Of a DNA stretch of 64,000 bases, positions 54,395-64,000 are shown one piece after another. The notes under the pieces were generated by a model. The model was given only the letters and a program-made list of their open reading frames with translations. It did no database searches and was not told where the DNA came from. The stretch spans positions 11,626,747-11,690,746 of the forward strand of contig CM064552.1 in assembly GCA_032716605.1 (NCBI GenBank), written 5' to 3'. The DNA is from Paralithodes platypus. Lineage: Eukaryota; Arthropoda; Malacostraca; Decapoda; Lithodidae. Position 1 is the first letter of the stretch; the number at the start of each line of letters is the position of its first letter. Position numbers and translations under genes: made by a program.

Positions 54395-54760
54395 GTTATA
54401 GGGATAGGCTCGCACCCTTATTTTTCATGTTTTTTTCCTCCAGATTTTGAGAAATTAGTGTTTTCATGGTCTTAGTTATAGGCCTAATTCCAATGTGGGA
54501 TACACGATGGGTTGAGGGGGGGCTTTGCCCCCCTCACCCCCCATGAATTATTGAAATCGTCATCTATGTTGCCAGCAGGGGGTAAATATCGATTATGCTG
54601 CATAAAGAAGGAGTTTGTGAGTTTGTGAGGATGTCCGGAAGAGCTCTGAGATTGATTAGAATGGGCCTATTTTCTATTAATAGCCTATCGTGTTTTATAA
54701 ATGTGATCAAAATTATTCTCCCACAGTGGATTATACATGAGTAGGCTACAGGGTAACATT
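54395..54760 (+). repeat. direct duplication unit 1, containing a family D core
   Basis: Matches 55712-56088 over about 365 bp ('gattttgagaaattagtgtt', 'ccaatgtgggatacacgatg', 'aaatatcgattatgctgcat', 'attctcccacagtggatta'). Identity looks near 90 percent. A G/C hairpin core of family D (about 54513-54545) lies inside both copies. Confidence 0.8.
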
Positions 54761-54889
54761 CAAGATAGCTAGAGCCGCTTTATTTACCAAGTTTTTGTAT
54801 ATTTTTTTCAAGGAATATAATGTTTTATTGTTGTTTATCATATTTTGATTGGTGGATTTGCATTAACTTACCCATTATTCATTAATCTG

Positions 54890-55380
54890 AAGATACTCCG
54901 TCAAATGGCGCCATTTATTGGGTGAATCACGCTTTTACAGTAGGTAAGGAAAATTGTGGGGAGGCCATGCACGCTTCCAAAATGTACAAATATTATATTA
55001 GATTAGATTAACCTAACTTAACTTAACTTAACTTAACTTAACTTAACTAACCCTAATATAATATAATATAATATCGTTTTTGTAAGTAACGTTCAAGCCA
55101 TTTATTGGGTGAATCGCACTCACCGCATCTTTCAAAACAAGAAGAAGAGGACCCAGGTCGAAGGATTCATTGGGTGCAATGCTTTGTTTACGTTCGGGAC
55201 ATTATTTTTGTGTTATTTTTCGGTGTAATCGGGTTTTTTCAAGTGTCGATAACGAAATTTCTCCATGCGGACTATAATGAGAAAAATATGGCGAGTCTAT
55301 TGGTCCCTATTTTCCCTAATAAATTATTTCTAATAAGGCGGCGAAAGAGGTCTTGGATGTTATCGGCTACAGTATAAGGA
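54890..55380. repeat. non-coding with a TTAAC pentamer run
   Basis: 'ccatttattgggtgaatc' occurs at 54912 and 55101. Between them is a CTTAA/TTAAC pentamer run (55015-55055) flanked by 'aatataatataatataat'. A 90-residue plus-strand frame at 55105-55377 lacks any supporting feature and is probably chance. Confidence 0.45.
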
Positions 55381-55711
55381 TTCCATAGACCTACATTGTC
55401 TCTAATAAATTATGTATAAAAAGGCTGGGCAAGAGTTGTGTTATCGGGCGTATCACCTAGCTCTGACCGGGTATATTCTATAGTGTTTACTAGGCTATAC
55501 CCCTTTGAAAGGACATTAGCCTAACCTAACAATCTTATCTAACCTAGGCCTATCCTAGTACGGTATTATGGGTGGGGGCTGCCGCCCCTTCACCCCCGCT
55601 GTTTGATATCAACTTATATGTTTACACGACGTATGCCCGGTAACACAACTCATTCCTAAGGCTGCGAGCCTATTCCCTATAGCCTAGGCCTAATTATAAA
55701 AAAAAAAAACA

Positions 55712-56088
55712 TGGTAATTATAGGGAATAGGATCGCATCATTAGCCTATTTCTCATGTTTTTTCCTTCAGATTTTGAGAAATTAGTGTTTTCATGGTTTT
55801 AGTTAGGCTATAATTCCAATGTGGGATACACGATGGGTCGCGGGGGGCTTTGCCTCTCCTCACCCCCCCATGAATGATTGAAATTGTCATCTATGTTGCC
55901 AGCAGGGGGTAAATATCGATTATACTGCATAAAAAAGGTGTCTGTAAACAGTGAGGATGTCCGAAAGAGCTCTTTGATTGATTAGAATGGGCATTTTTTC
56001 TATTAATAGGCCTATCGGGTTTTATAAATGTGATCAAAAAAATTCTCCCACAGTGGATTAGCCTATACATGAGTACTCAGTACAGTAT
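55712..56088 (+). repeat. direct duplication unit 2
   Basis: Second copy of the 54395-54760 unit, about 0.95 kb downstream, ending where SINE S2 is inserted. Confidence 0.8.
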
Positions 56089-56091
56089 AGC

Positions 56092-56333
56092 GGCTCGCTT
56101 GGTGTAGTGACTAGCGTCTCGGACTTCCACCAAGAAGGCCCGGGTTCGCGCCCACGCTCGGCGCATTAAAGATTTTTCACAAGCACTGAGTCGTTACCAT
56201 CCCTCATGAGCAAAGGGATGGGGTAGTAGTACAGGACCCAATGGAAATACGCCTAATCGGCCTTATTGAGCTATCCTTAGCTAGCTTAGCATGCGCTAGC
56301 TTTAAGAACTATTATTATTATTATTATTATAAG
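56092..56333 (+). mobile_element. tRNA-derived SINE S2 with (ATT)n tail (plus)
   Basis: GCGGCTCGCTTGGTGTAGTG (A box region), GGCCCGGGTTCGCGCCC (B box), a body with 'accatccctcatgagcaaag' and 'agctagcttagcatgcgcta', and an ATT-repeat tail. Nearly identical to 48777-49021 inverted, so it is a young family. Confidence 0.87.
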
Positions 56334-56525
56334 GATTCCATAGACCTAAGTCATTGTCCCCAATAAATTATGTAGGCTATAGCCTAATAACGCTGCGAGT
56401 CTATTCCCTATAATTGGTATTTTTTTTTAAAAGACTCGCAGCGTTATTATACATAATTTATTAGGGAAAGTGAAGCTCTATGGAATCCTTATAATATACT
56501 CACATAGATTCCACTGTGGGAGAAT
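56334..56525. repeat. host repeat with hairpin; empty-site copy for 57676-58308
   Basis: Contains an inverted repeat ('ataacgctgcgagtct' / 'agactcgcagcgttat', 56388-56455). It also contains, inverted, the sequence that flanks the hAT-like element: 56476-56485 is the complement of its target GATTCCATAG with no insertion. Confidence 0.75.
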
Positions 56526-56725
56526 AGTTTTGATAGTTAACTATAGTTTTGGTGTAAATACTACCGCAACTACGAACCTTGTCTCCGAGACCTAGTAAAG
56601 TATATTAACCTAACCAAACCTAACCTAGACCCAGTACGTGGGATACAACACTAGCCCTTGCATGCCAGCTACTGTGGTTTCATATATTAGACATACAGTA
56701 ACATCTTTGTAGAACATAACAATTA

Positions 56726-57214
56726 GGGGAGGTGTGGTGGAGTGGTCATGCCACTGGATTGGTAATCCAATGGACCCGGGTTCAAATCCCGATATGTCAA
56801 TGGGAAGATATTATTGGGATTGAATTTGTGCTGTACCTAGTATCAGTGCATTACCACAAAGCCCACCGAAATGCCAAAAAAATACCCTCATTGTTCCCTG
56901 ATTAAATAACACTATGAATATTCCCATATTCAAAATATGTTACAGGGGGACAATGCCTAGTGAGTTCACTGCTCAATAGGTGGCGTTCTGAGAGTGAGGG
57001 TCTGTGTCTGGAGGATGAGACGGTGAAGCACTTGAGCGAAGCAACCGGCCGCTTCAGAGATGGAGCTGCTTCGAGCCATGATGGATGCTTCACATGTCTC
57101 ACTCCCCAGACTGGAACAAGACCTCACCGTGTTGAGCGGTGGAATGTACAGGCTCTCAGCCTATGCCCGAGAGGGAGTAGTTGGAATATAGAATAGAAAA
57201 AAAAAAAAAAAAAA
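56726..57214 (+). mobile_element. tRNA-derived SINE S1 (plus), full length
   Basis: GGGGAGGTGTGGTGGAGTGG, then GGGTTCAAATCCC: A and B boxes at tRNA spacing with a tRNA-like anticodon loop TTGGTAA (GGT, threonine-like by anticodon). A roughly 400-bp body follows, then 'gttggaatatagaatag' and a 20-bp poly-A tail. 'aatta' borders both ends. Internal pol III promoter. The reading frames in the body are not genes. Confidence 0.88.
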
Positions 57215-57369
57215 TTACCGTAGCCTAGCGAGTGTACTCCATCCCGAACACTTTTTGTAAACATGAACACGTCCGTAGCAGAGCTCTCAAGATTGCCGGA
57301 CTGAGTTTGTTTACGCGCGGGACTATTTACATCGACAAAATAGAGTTACAAAACTTATCAAAACTATTC

Positions 57370-57625
57370 TCGGGATGGATGTAGAGTTCGGGCGTACGGT
57401 CGTCATTGTTTACATAGGGCGATCGCCGCGGTCGCACTTACGTTCCCGTCTATTTCGATGCTATATTTTCTGCTATTTGCCCCCTGTCATTACTACATGA
57501 ATACTAGGTTAGGTTAGGTTAGGTTAGGTTAAAATAGACGGGAACATTATGGGAAAGGTCCGACGCCACTACGCGTAATGTAAACAAAGATGGCGGTACG
57601 CCCGCTCACTACATCCTACCCCTAT
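57370..57625. mobile_element. family D MITE, compact copy with visible TIRs
   Basis: Left end 'ggatgtagagttcgggcgta' through 'gtcattgtttacatagggcg'. The right end, read inward, is 'ggatgtagtgagcgggcgta' through 'atctttgtttacat'. TIRs are therefore about 45 bp with mismatches. The interior has GGTTA pentamers and 'aaaatagacgggaacatta'. Superfamily unclear. Confidence 0.7.
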
Positions 57626-57675
57626 TCTCCCACAACGGAATCTATCTATGTGAGTATATTATAAGGATTCCATAG

Positions 57676-58308
57676 AATGCAAGACTACTCGGCGTCTCGG
57701 CCCACGGACAGCTCGGCCAGATCAGCTCGGCCCAGTAAAAACGAGACAGCTCGGCCCCGTGTTAATTACGAGACAACTCTTAAACCTAACCTACACATTA
57801 TGAATCGAGAGAACTAGCCTGACATAGGCTAATTATACAATAAACGAACATTTCGCCCACATTACACACACGCCATAAACGGGAGGCCATGTATGCAGCA
57901 CCAAATCCTGCAAATCCTGTCTTCTGCACATGCGTGAGAATCTTAGGCCCCTTGGCACGATTTTGTTTTCTTTTATACTATTATATTATCTTAACCTAAC
58001 CTAACCTAACCTAACCTAACCTAACTTAAATTAACCTAACAGTTGAGCCTAAATAACATAGGCTAGGCCTAATAAAAATATTAGGGAAAAGGCTGCGCAT
58101 ACGCAGAGGACAGGATTTGGTGCTGCATACATGGCCTCACCCATAAACCCTCCACTTAGCTCTCCCCATCCTAATCCTGACTGGTCTCGTCAAATTGCCC
58201 CATAGCAAAACATGGGGCCGAGCTGTCTCAAATAATGGGCCGAGTTGTCCAAAAGTGGGCCGAACTGTCCGAGCCGAGTTGTCCCATGGGCCGAGTCGTC
58301 CAGTCACC
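57676..58308. mobile_element. hAT-like foldback element with GACAGCTCGGCCC repeats
   Basis: Flanked by GATTCCATAG on both sides (57666-57675, 58309-58318). A duplication of 8-10 bp fits the hAT superfamily. Both ends carry degenerate tandem GACAGCTCGGCCC / GGGCCGAGTTGTCC units in inverted orientation. Further inside, 'ggccatgtatgcagcacc' (57887) and its complement (58117) extend the foldback. (CCTAA)n lies near the centre (57995-58025). Non-coding. Confidence 0.8.
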
Positions 58309-58318
58309 GATTCCATAG

Positions 58319-59199
58319 AGCTTCACTTTCCCTAATAAATTATGTATAATAATGCTGCGAGTCTATTCGCGATAATTATCCTATAATTAGGCCTATCCTA
58401 GCTTATTTTATTTTGATTAGCCTAGGCAGGTTAATGTAAGAAACCCACAGCATACAAAACATAGGCCTAAATTACAGGCTAATGTCCGAGTAGGTCTTCT
58501 TTTCTTCTTCTTCATAACTCTAGCCTACGCCCTAGGCCTAGTCTTTTCGTTTTTTGTTTAAATACCGATATATCTTAAATCGTGAAACTTCCCTATTGTC
58601 AATCGAGTAGCCTTATAATGTTGCATAATTAAGAATATATTTAATTACTCACACTGTTACCCCCATGTTTGTTTATATTTTGTTGTCGATAGTGCAAATC
58701 GTATCTTATGGCCAACTACTATCGTTGCTAATAAATAAGTTTCCATTGATCAAATTCATATATATACTTCGTTTAGCGTATGTAATTATAGAAACTCACA
58801 TATTACCAAGCAAAGTATCTCATTATAGAGGTAGAAAGAAGGTATTGACATGTACAACATATTGGTAATTATCGTGCTCAGACAACCCGTACGAGAGGTA
58901 GTGGCCTCTATCGGTTGTTAAGCGTACTACAGAAACTAGCCGCCCCGCTGCTGACATCTGTTGGCGGACACAAATACTTTACTTCCCAGTCTTTACACAT
59001 CTCAGTGTTGGTAATTACACCTACAACATTATCCTGGGAATATTCTGCCTTATTCGCGATATTAGCAAGGAGAGGTATGTGCAATATTTACTCGGTAAAT
59101 TAGACAAATCACTTTGTGATTGCCAAACCACCCAACATGAGTAATCTACAGGTGAGAGTATAATATATCTAATTCAGCTCCTTGGACCATTGGCAATAC
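58319..59199. other. non-coding, region upstream of bruchpilot
   Basis: AT-rich, no recognised repeats beyond the first 60 bp. Short frames (58665-58868, 58915-59103) have no supporting signal. Confidence 0.4.
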
Positions 59200-59564
59200 T
59201 GTCAGTAGCTCACTGCGCCGGCCCACTCCACCCGCTGATGGGAAAAGCAGGTTGCCGTTCTTTTAATCGTGTTTTGTAGATAGAAGCAGTTTTGTAATGC
59301 CCCTTCAGTACCAAGCAATACATTTTGTAGTGTATGTTAGTGGTGTGCGATGGCTGTTGTCTTTTGAAGCTGTATCAAAGCTTGTGAAGTGAGTATAGAG
59401 AAGTGTCTAGTGAGCAACGGGCCCTCCCCTCACCCACATTGTGTACCATTGATCGCGGCTGCAGTAGTGTCCCCTCGGTCAGTGCGAGCGGTGACAGTGA
59501 CAGTGACAGTGTAGTGAGGCAGTGATGGCAGTGTGTTGTGCATGGCAGTGATGATTATGGTGGC
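59200..59564 (+). promoter_or_regulatory. brp: probable bruchpilot promoter / 5' UTR
   Basis: GC content rises and transposon sequence stops. 'gtcagtagc' at about 59209 resembles an arthropod initiator (TCAGT), and 'agtgtgtgttgtg'-type GT-rich sequence precedes the ATG. An in-frame stop at 59523-59525 with no ATG after it until 59565 supports the chosen start. Transcription start not determined. Confidence 0.45.
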
Positions 59565-60380
59565 ATGTCTCGCGACGTGTATGGTGGAGGTGGTGGGGGA
59601 GGCGGGGTGCCGAGCAGCCGGTCGCCCCGGCTTCAGCGTCGCGACCTGAACTCCGACCCCTACTACCTGGAGCAGGGCGGCCACCACCGCGCCCACAGCC
59701 CTCAGGCTTCAGCAGCCGCTCGTCGTAGCCGATCTGCCACTCGAGCTGCCTCCCCGACCCTGGCGCTGGACCAAGGCGGGCCATACATGGACCCCCACGC
59801 CACCATGGAAGCGGACCGCCGCAGCGGATCAGCACCAGGTACCCATCACCGCAGCCGCAGCCAGAGCCGAAGTAACGTAGGTCGTAACTATCACTCTCTG
59901 GATCGTGAAGCCCACGACCGCGAGTTTTTGCCAATTCGTGAACCTCGGGACCGTAGCATGGATCGAGGAGCCGCAATGGACCTGCACGGGATGCAAGGCG
60001 GTCATATGGCCCGCCGCGATAGGTCTCTGGACCGCGGGCCAATGTTGGAGGATGACCTGTATCGAGACCACCACTCGATGAGGGCACGTGCTAGTCCTAA
60101 CCCGGACGTTAGTGGGCGCCATGGACCTGCCAGTTTGGGTGGCCTCACCCGAGACTCTTACTTTTCTGAAGTGCAAATGCACAATAATGACCTCCAGAAA
60201 GAACTAGGTAACCTGAAAAAAGAACTGGAGCTCACAAACCAAAAACTAGGCTCGTCGATGCACTCCATTAAGACCTTTTGGTCTCCTGAGCTCAAAAAAG
60301 AGCGCGCCCTCAGGAAGGAGGAGAGCGCGAAGTACGCCCTGATCAACGACCAGCTCAAACTCCTCAACTCCGAGAATCAG
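59565..60380 (+). CDS. brp: Bruchpilot/ELKS/CAST, first coding exon (partial gene)
   Basis: Encodes 272 residues from MSRDVYGGGGG to ..KLLNSENQ, ending at CAG/gtaggt (60380/60381), a phase-0 donor. Residues 1-200 are a low-complexity Gly/Arg/Ser/Asp-rich head with repeated RDRSLDRG / HSLDRE motifs. From about residue 205 a coiled coil begins: LQKELGNLKKELELTNQKL, then SSMHSIKTFWSPELKKERA, then LRKEESAKY. That last block is the hallmark of the ELKS/CAST/ERC family. The protein scaffolds the presynaptic cytomatrix, binds calcium channels, RIM and RIM-binding protein, and positions synaptic vesicles at the active zone; Drosophila Bruchpilot builds T-bars. Most of the coiled coil must be encoded by exons beyond 64000. 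The start is the first in-frame ATG after an in-frame stop; alternative upstream exons cannot be excluded. Confidence 0.92.
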
Positions 60381-60610
60381 GTAGGTTCACTCATCCACCA
60401 TAGCCCATTATTGAATCACTAGAATGATTTCTCTCATTACCAGCTGTCAGCATCAATTATGACCCTATATATTGGTTAAACATTTTATAACTTCATGTAT
60501 AGGCTAATAATACTTTAACGGCGATGATAATGTACCTTACTAATTAAATTACCTGCCACCATTTTATCGCACAAATTTATGGCCAATTTCCTGGCTTGCA
60601 ATTATTGCAG

Positions 60611-60611
<1 letters not shown>

Positions 60612-60672
<61 letters not shown>
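60612..60672. repeat. (TC)n microsatellite
   Basis: Pure TC repeat of about 60 bp inside the bruchpilot intron. Confidence 0.95.
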
Positions 60673-60678
<6 letters not shown>

Positions 60679-61004
60679 TTCAGTTCGGTGTATGATTTGC
60701 AAAGGGCTGTTATTGGGCAGCATGGTGTGAGTATTTTGGTGGGTTGGGGTAAAATTACTCCACTCGGTTAGTTAGGCTAGGCCTATAGGATATTTGGTTT
60801 CTGATCTGCCCTTATGTCCAACCTATGAAATAGTTTTTATGTGTATGTGTTTATTACCGTTTACTAGGATGAAATCGTGAAATAAATTATAGCATGACTT
60901 ACAGTAGGTAGGCTATATAGCTAATACCAATCCTAAACCATAGTGTATATCTTGATTTACTTCACAAATGTACACAATTAGGATATATATATATATATAT
61001 ATGC

Positions 61005-61073
61005 GGTAAAGCGGTGAATGTTAAGGCTCTCAGCCTATGCCCGAGAGGAAGTAAGTTGGAATATAGAAGAAAA

Positions 61074-61077
<4 letters not shown>
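61005..61077 (+). mobile_element. SINE S1 3' fragment
   Basis: 'aaggctctcagcctatgccc' and 'gttggaatatagaa' match the last 60 bp of S1 (57145-57195). It is followed by TA repeats in place of poly-A. Confidence 0.75.

Positions 61078-61146
<69 letters not shown>
61078..61146. repeat. (TA)n microsatellite
   Basis: About 68 bp of TA repeat directly after the SINE fragment. It may have grown from its A-rich tail. Confidence 0.95.
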
Positions 61147-61148
<2 letters not shown>

Positions 61149-61338
61149 GGTATATACAATTTGCTTCGGATGTTTAGTTTAACTACCACTAGCCTAGTCG
61201 ATTTTATACATCTAAAGGGAAGAGCGCATTAGTACCCTGTATAGGGTGTGGTACAGTAGCCAAATGGGCACCATTCCGAATTAACGTTTTTCAATTTAGC
61301 CTAGCAATTTTTCTAAATTCGCACACACAATATGACAG

Positions 61339-61354
61339 ACACACACACACACAC

Positions 61355-61420
<66 letters not shown>
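61339..61420. repeat. (AC)n(TA)n compound microsatellite
   Basis: CACACA run (61339-61357) followed by about 60 bp of TA repeat. Confidence 0.95.
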
Positions 61421-61421
<1 letters not shown>

Positions 61422-62957
61422 TACCGAATATATCGGTGTACGTATACGGCAATTGTATTATTACTATTTATAGTAGTACGGTAACTATAGTAGCCTACCA
61501 ATACGGTTCGTCTTTATATAGTAGCCCCCTGTATTACCATTGTTTCCACATAAATAGGCTATAAACAAAATCACACTTATGAAGGTTCGTGTACCGTACT
61601 TGACACAATTTTCGTTTTATAAAATTAATAGGCTTCCGTACAACCGTTGTTATTTAGTTAGGTCTAGGCCTATGGATGGAAGTACTTTTAGTCTATTATC
61701 TATATGCTCAGGCCCAATCCCCACTATTTTGTTATTTTTATTTTCCTCTAGCCTATTTTATTATTATTTTTGTTTTTTGTATTTTCTTGGGGGTGGCCGA
61801 CTCAAGACAGAGCAAGAACAGGAAAACACAAAACACAAGACAAAATAACGAACAAACACAGACAAAACACAAAATTCACACACATCTAGGTCACCCAGGA
61901 GAATACCCAGAGACCAGAGTCACCAAGGTCGCTCCAGCACTCCCCCGGCCACCCGGAGAGGCTCCGATCTCGGCAGGCAGACATGCAGCGGAGCCAAAGC
62001 CACAAGCCCTCCCACCACACTTCCAGGCTCACCCTTCATATTAATCGTCTCCCCGGGCCAGGCGCCTGATGGACTATTATCTAGTCCAACTTGCGCCCGA
62101 CCCCTTCCCCCAAATGACCAGTGTTCACTCAACTATTCACAGGCATTCTCCATTCATTGCTGTTTATTACAACTTCCTTTGCCTGATTTATAGTCATTCC
62201 TCTATAGTCTTTACTTTTAGTACCGGTACATTAAATAATATATGTTTGATTTAACATTTAATGAATTCATAAAACTACACAAGTTCTTTTTCCTACCAGT
62301 ATGAATAATACCAGTAGTTAAATTGAACAAAATATATGGAGTCTATGATTTTGCGTGTGACTATGCATCCCTGACCTGCATTATCATAGAAAACATTGGA
62401 GCAACAACCCTGCCAATTCTCTCACTCCACCGGCGCTAAGCTTTACCTAGACAACCAGCAGACGAGACTGGGGAGGCGGTTCTTTAGCGAGGGAGAGGGT
62501 TAATAATTGCTTTTCGTTACGACGTGTTTAGGGTTGATGATGTATATTAATAAGATATATCGTTCGTTCTTCGAATCAAAATATACACGGATGGATTAAA
62601 TATATAAAATGGGAGGTCTACGTTAAGGAATAAATAGGGAGAGCGTGTCATAATGGGGGAGAATGATTAGTGAAGCCAGTCAGGTGCCCTCCCTGTGTTG
62701 TTCTCCCCACCCCTTCTCTCCTACCTCCCCCTCATCGGCTTCCCCTACTTCTTGCATCTGCAGTCTTCTCGTTTCATTCATGAATTTGGCCTTCGGTTAG
62801 GCTAATCTCACTCACTTATTTAAATGTGTTCTTCTTGAACATTGGCTTTTATATCCTTGTTATGTGAATTTCTAGGTTATGCTGGTGTATTAAGTTGATA
62901 AATATTGTCTTGCGTTAGTCACAATATAGCCTATCATTTAAAATATTGATCAATATA

Positions 62958-63345
62958 CAGGAGGCGCTACAATATAGGTAGCAAAATTCTAATGGTAGTT
63001 TTGGGTTCCTATCATCATATGCTTCATTTCTATATACATTTTATCCCCGGGAAAAAAAAAAAAAAAAAATCATGGGATTTTTCATTTATTTTCTTGGGAT
63101 TTTTTGTTTTGGTCATTAACCTAACCTAACCTAACAGCCCCAAATACATTTAGGTTAGGTTAGGTTAGGTTTTTTGGTTAGGTTAATAAAAAATAAAAAT
63201 AACAAAAAATCCAATAAAAAAATAAAAAACCCAAGATTTTTTTTTTTTTTCCCCGGGGATAAAAAGTATATAGAAATGAAGCATATGATGATAGGAACCC
63301 AAAACTACCATTATAATTTTGCTACCTATATTGTAGCGCCTCCTG
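62958..63345. mobile_element. 388-bp foldback element with TTAGG core
   Basis: Left arm CAGGAGGCGCTACAATATAG.. to '..ttcatttctatatac'; the right arm is its near-exact complement. Next inside are poly-A/poly-T stretches with CCCCGGG, then (CCTAA)n and (TTAGG)n in inverted orientation around 63118-63175. TA (or TATA) lies outside both arms (62956-62957, 63346-63347). Non-coding. Confidence 0.82.
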
Positions 63346-63617
63346 TATATTGACCGGAAGAAAGGAGAGGGAAAGATATTTGAAAGCGGAAAGGGGAATG
63401 CGTAATAGGGAGAAGGAAAGAAAGTTGATTAGATGAAGGAGGAAGCGGAGAGAAACGAGGAGGGAAAATGAAAGCAAGTTAAAAAGATGGAGGGGGAAGC
63501 AGAGAGAGAAGGGGGGGAGGGGGCGGCAGTGGAGCGAGAGATAAGATAACGTGGAATGTGGGAAATATTAGTATTATATGAAGGAAGACAAGGGAGGGGA
63601 CACGGGTAGTCTAGACT

Positions 63618-63643
63618 AGACGAACACACACACACACACACTG
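63618..63643. repeat. (AC)n microsatellite
   Basis: Short AC run. Immediately after it, 'tacagtcgtgagcaacataa' resembles a Tc1/mariner end but has no partner inside the window. Confidence 0.7.
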
Positions 63644-64000
63644 TACAGTCGTGAGCAACATAAAAGCTAACACCAATTCGAATTTTTGAACTTCTTTCTG
63701 CCTATCCAAGTTCTGAAGCATCTTGGCTATATTAAAGCATTACAAGGTCTCGTTTCCTTTAGAGTTTAGATGATGATGCATATGCAGTTTTTAACGCCGT
63801 ACACTCCTTTGATTGACGTGGCTAGGGTGTGTTGCCATTTATGCTATTGTATGTATTTATTTGTACACATATAGACCAAGTAACGCAAACACACACACAC
63901 ACACGCAAGCCACACACACAAACGCACACCGGTACACATGAAACTAACAAATCGTTTTACCAGCCAGGCTAATTAGATTAACAACAAACTTGTAGCAATT

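Larger units (their letters stand above)
60381..64000 (+). other. brp: bruchpilot intron 1 (start), extends past window
   Basis: Begins gtaggt. No exon continuing the coiled coil was recognised up to 64000. Contents: a TC microsatellite (60612-60672), a SINE S1 fragment, TA repeats, a GC-rich stretch at 61880-62100 with no assigned function, and a foldback element at 62958-63345. Confidence 0.75.

Noticed and set aside
55105..55377. 90-residue plus-strand frame
   Set aside because: No homology recognised and no splice or promoter context; it lies within dispersed repeats.
56740..56800. Candidate functional tRNA gene
   Set aside because: A and B boxes are present, but there is no acceptor-stem pairing and it is fused to a 400-bp body with poly-A; a second copy is interspersed, so it is a SINE head.
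59430..60182. Minus-strand frames of 88-202 residues opposite bruchpilot
   Set aside because: Antisense shadows of the conserved sense exon.

Overview
The window is eukaryotic, almost certainly from a decapod crustacean or a close arthropod relative. Three things point there. There is a 5' coding exon of the active-zone scaffold gene bruchpilot/ELKS/CAST. There are interstitial runs of the arthropod telomere-type pentamer TTAGG. There is a DIRS1-type tyrosine-recombinase retroelement; this group is well represented in decapods. The organism is inferred, not proven. There are no bacterial genes, CRISPR arrays, rRNAs or bona fide tRNAs. Only two stretches look like host coding sequence: a 143-bp internal exon of an unidentified gene at 4314-4456 (minus strand) and the bruchpilot exon at 59565-60380 (plus strand).

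The rest is layered transposon sequence. 0-10 kb holds satellite-like tandem repeats, microsatellites and many small palindromic MITEs (TTAA-flanked, TA-flanked and one 1-kb TTA-flanked element). 10-24.7 kb holds damaged LINEs: a CR1-like fragment inside a Tc1/mariner-like MITE, a large RTE-like LINE split by at least three DNA transposons, and jockey-like and CR1-like 3' ends. 24.8-33.9 kb is a GC-rich 8.46-kb DIRS1-type element with inverted terminal repeats, an internal complementary region, gag-like, RT/RNase H and tyrosine recombinase reading frames. It sits inside a TTAA-flanked MITE. An empty copy of that MITE at 48.5-49.4 kb fixes the insertion point to within 3-4 bp. 34-49 kb holds further RTE-like LINE copies and a family of G-run/C-run hairpin MITEs. 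49-58.4 kb holds a CR1-like LINE split by a tRNA-derived SINE, more hairpin MITEs, direct and inverted duplications, two SINE families and a hAT-like foldback element. 58.4-64 kb is the bruchpilot promoter/5' region, first coding exon and start of its first intron, which carries microsatellites and one foldback element.

The LINE A copies encode endonuclease, reverse transcriptase, a PHD-like zinc finger and a C-terminal domain, but every copy here is broken. The RTE 3' terminus (a CCCC-loop-GGGG hairpin followed by ATAG repeats) recurs as tiny insertions of 36-63 bp with their own target-site duplications. Many insertions can be dated relative to each other by nesting, and several have an uninterrupted paralogue in the same window. 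That makes the region an unusually good record of insertion chemistry. All family calls come from reading motifs and repeats by eye; no database search was possible.
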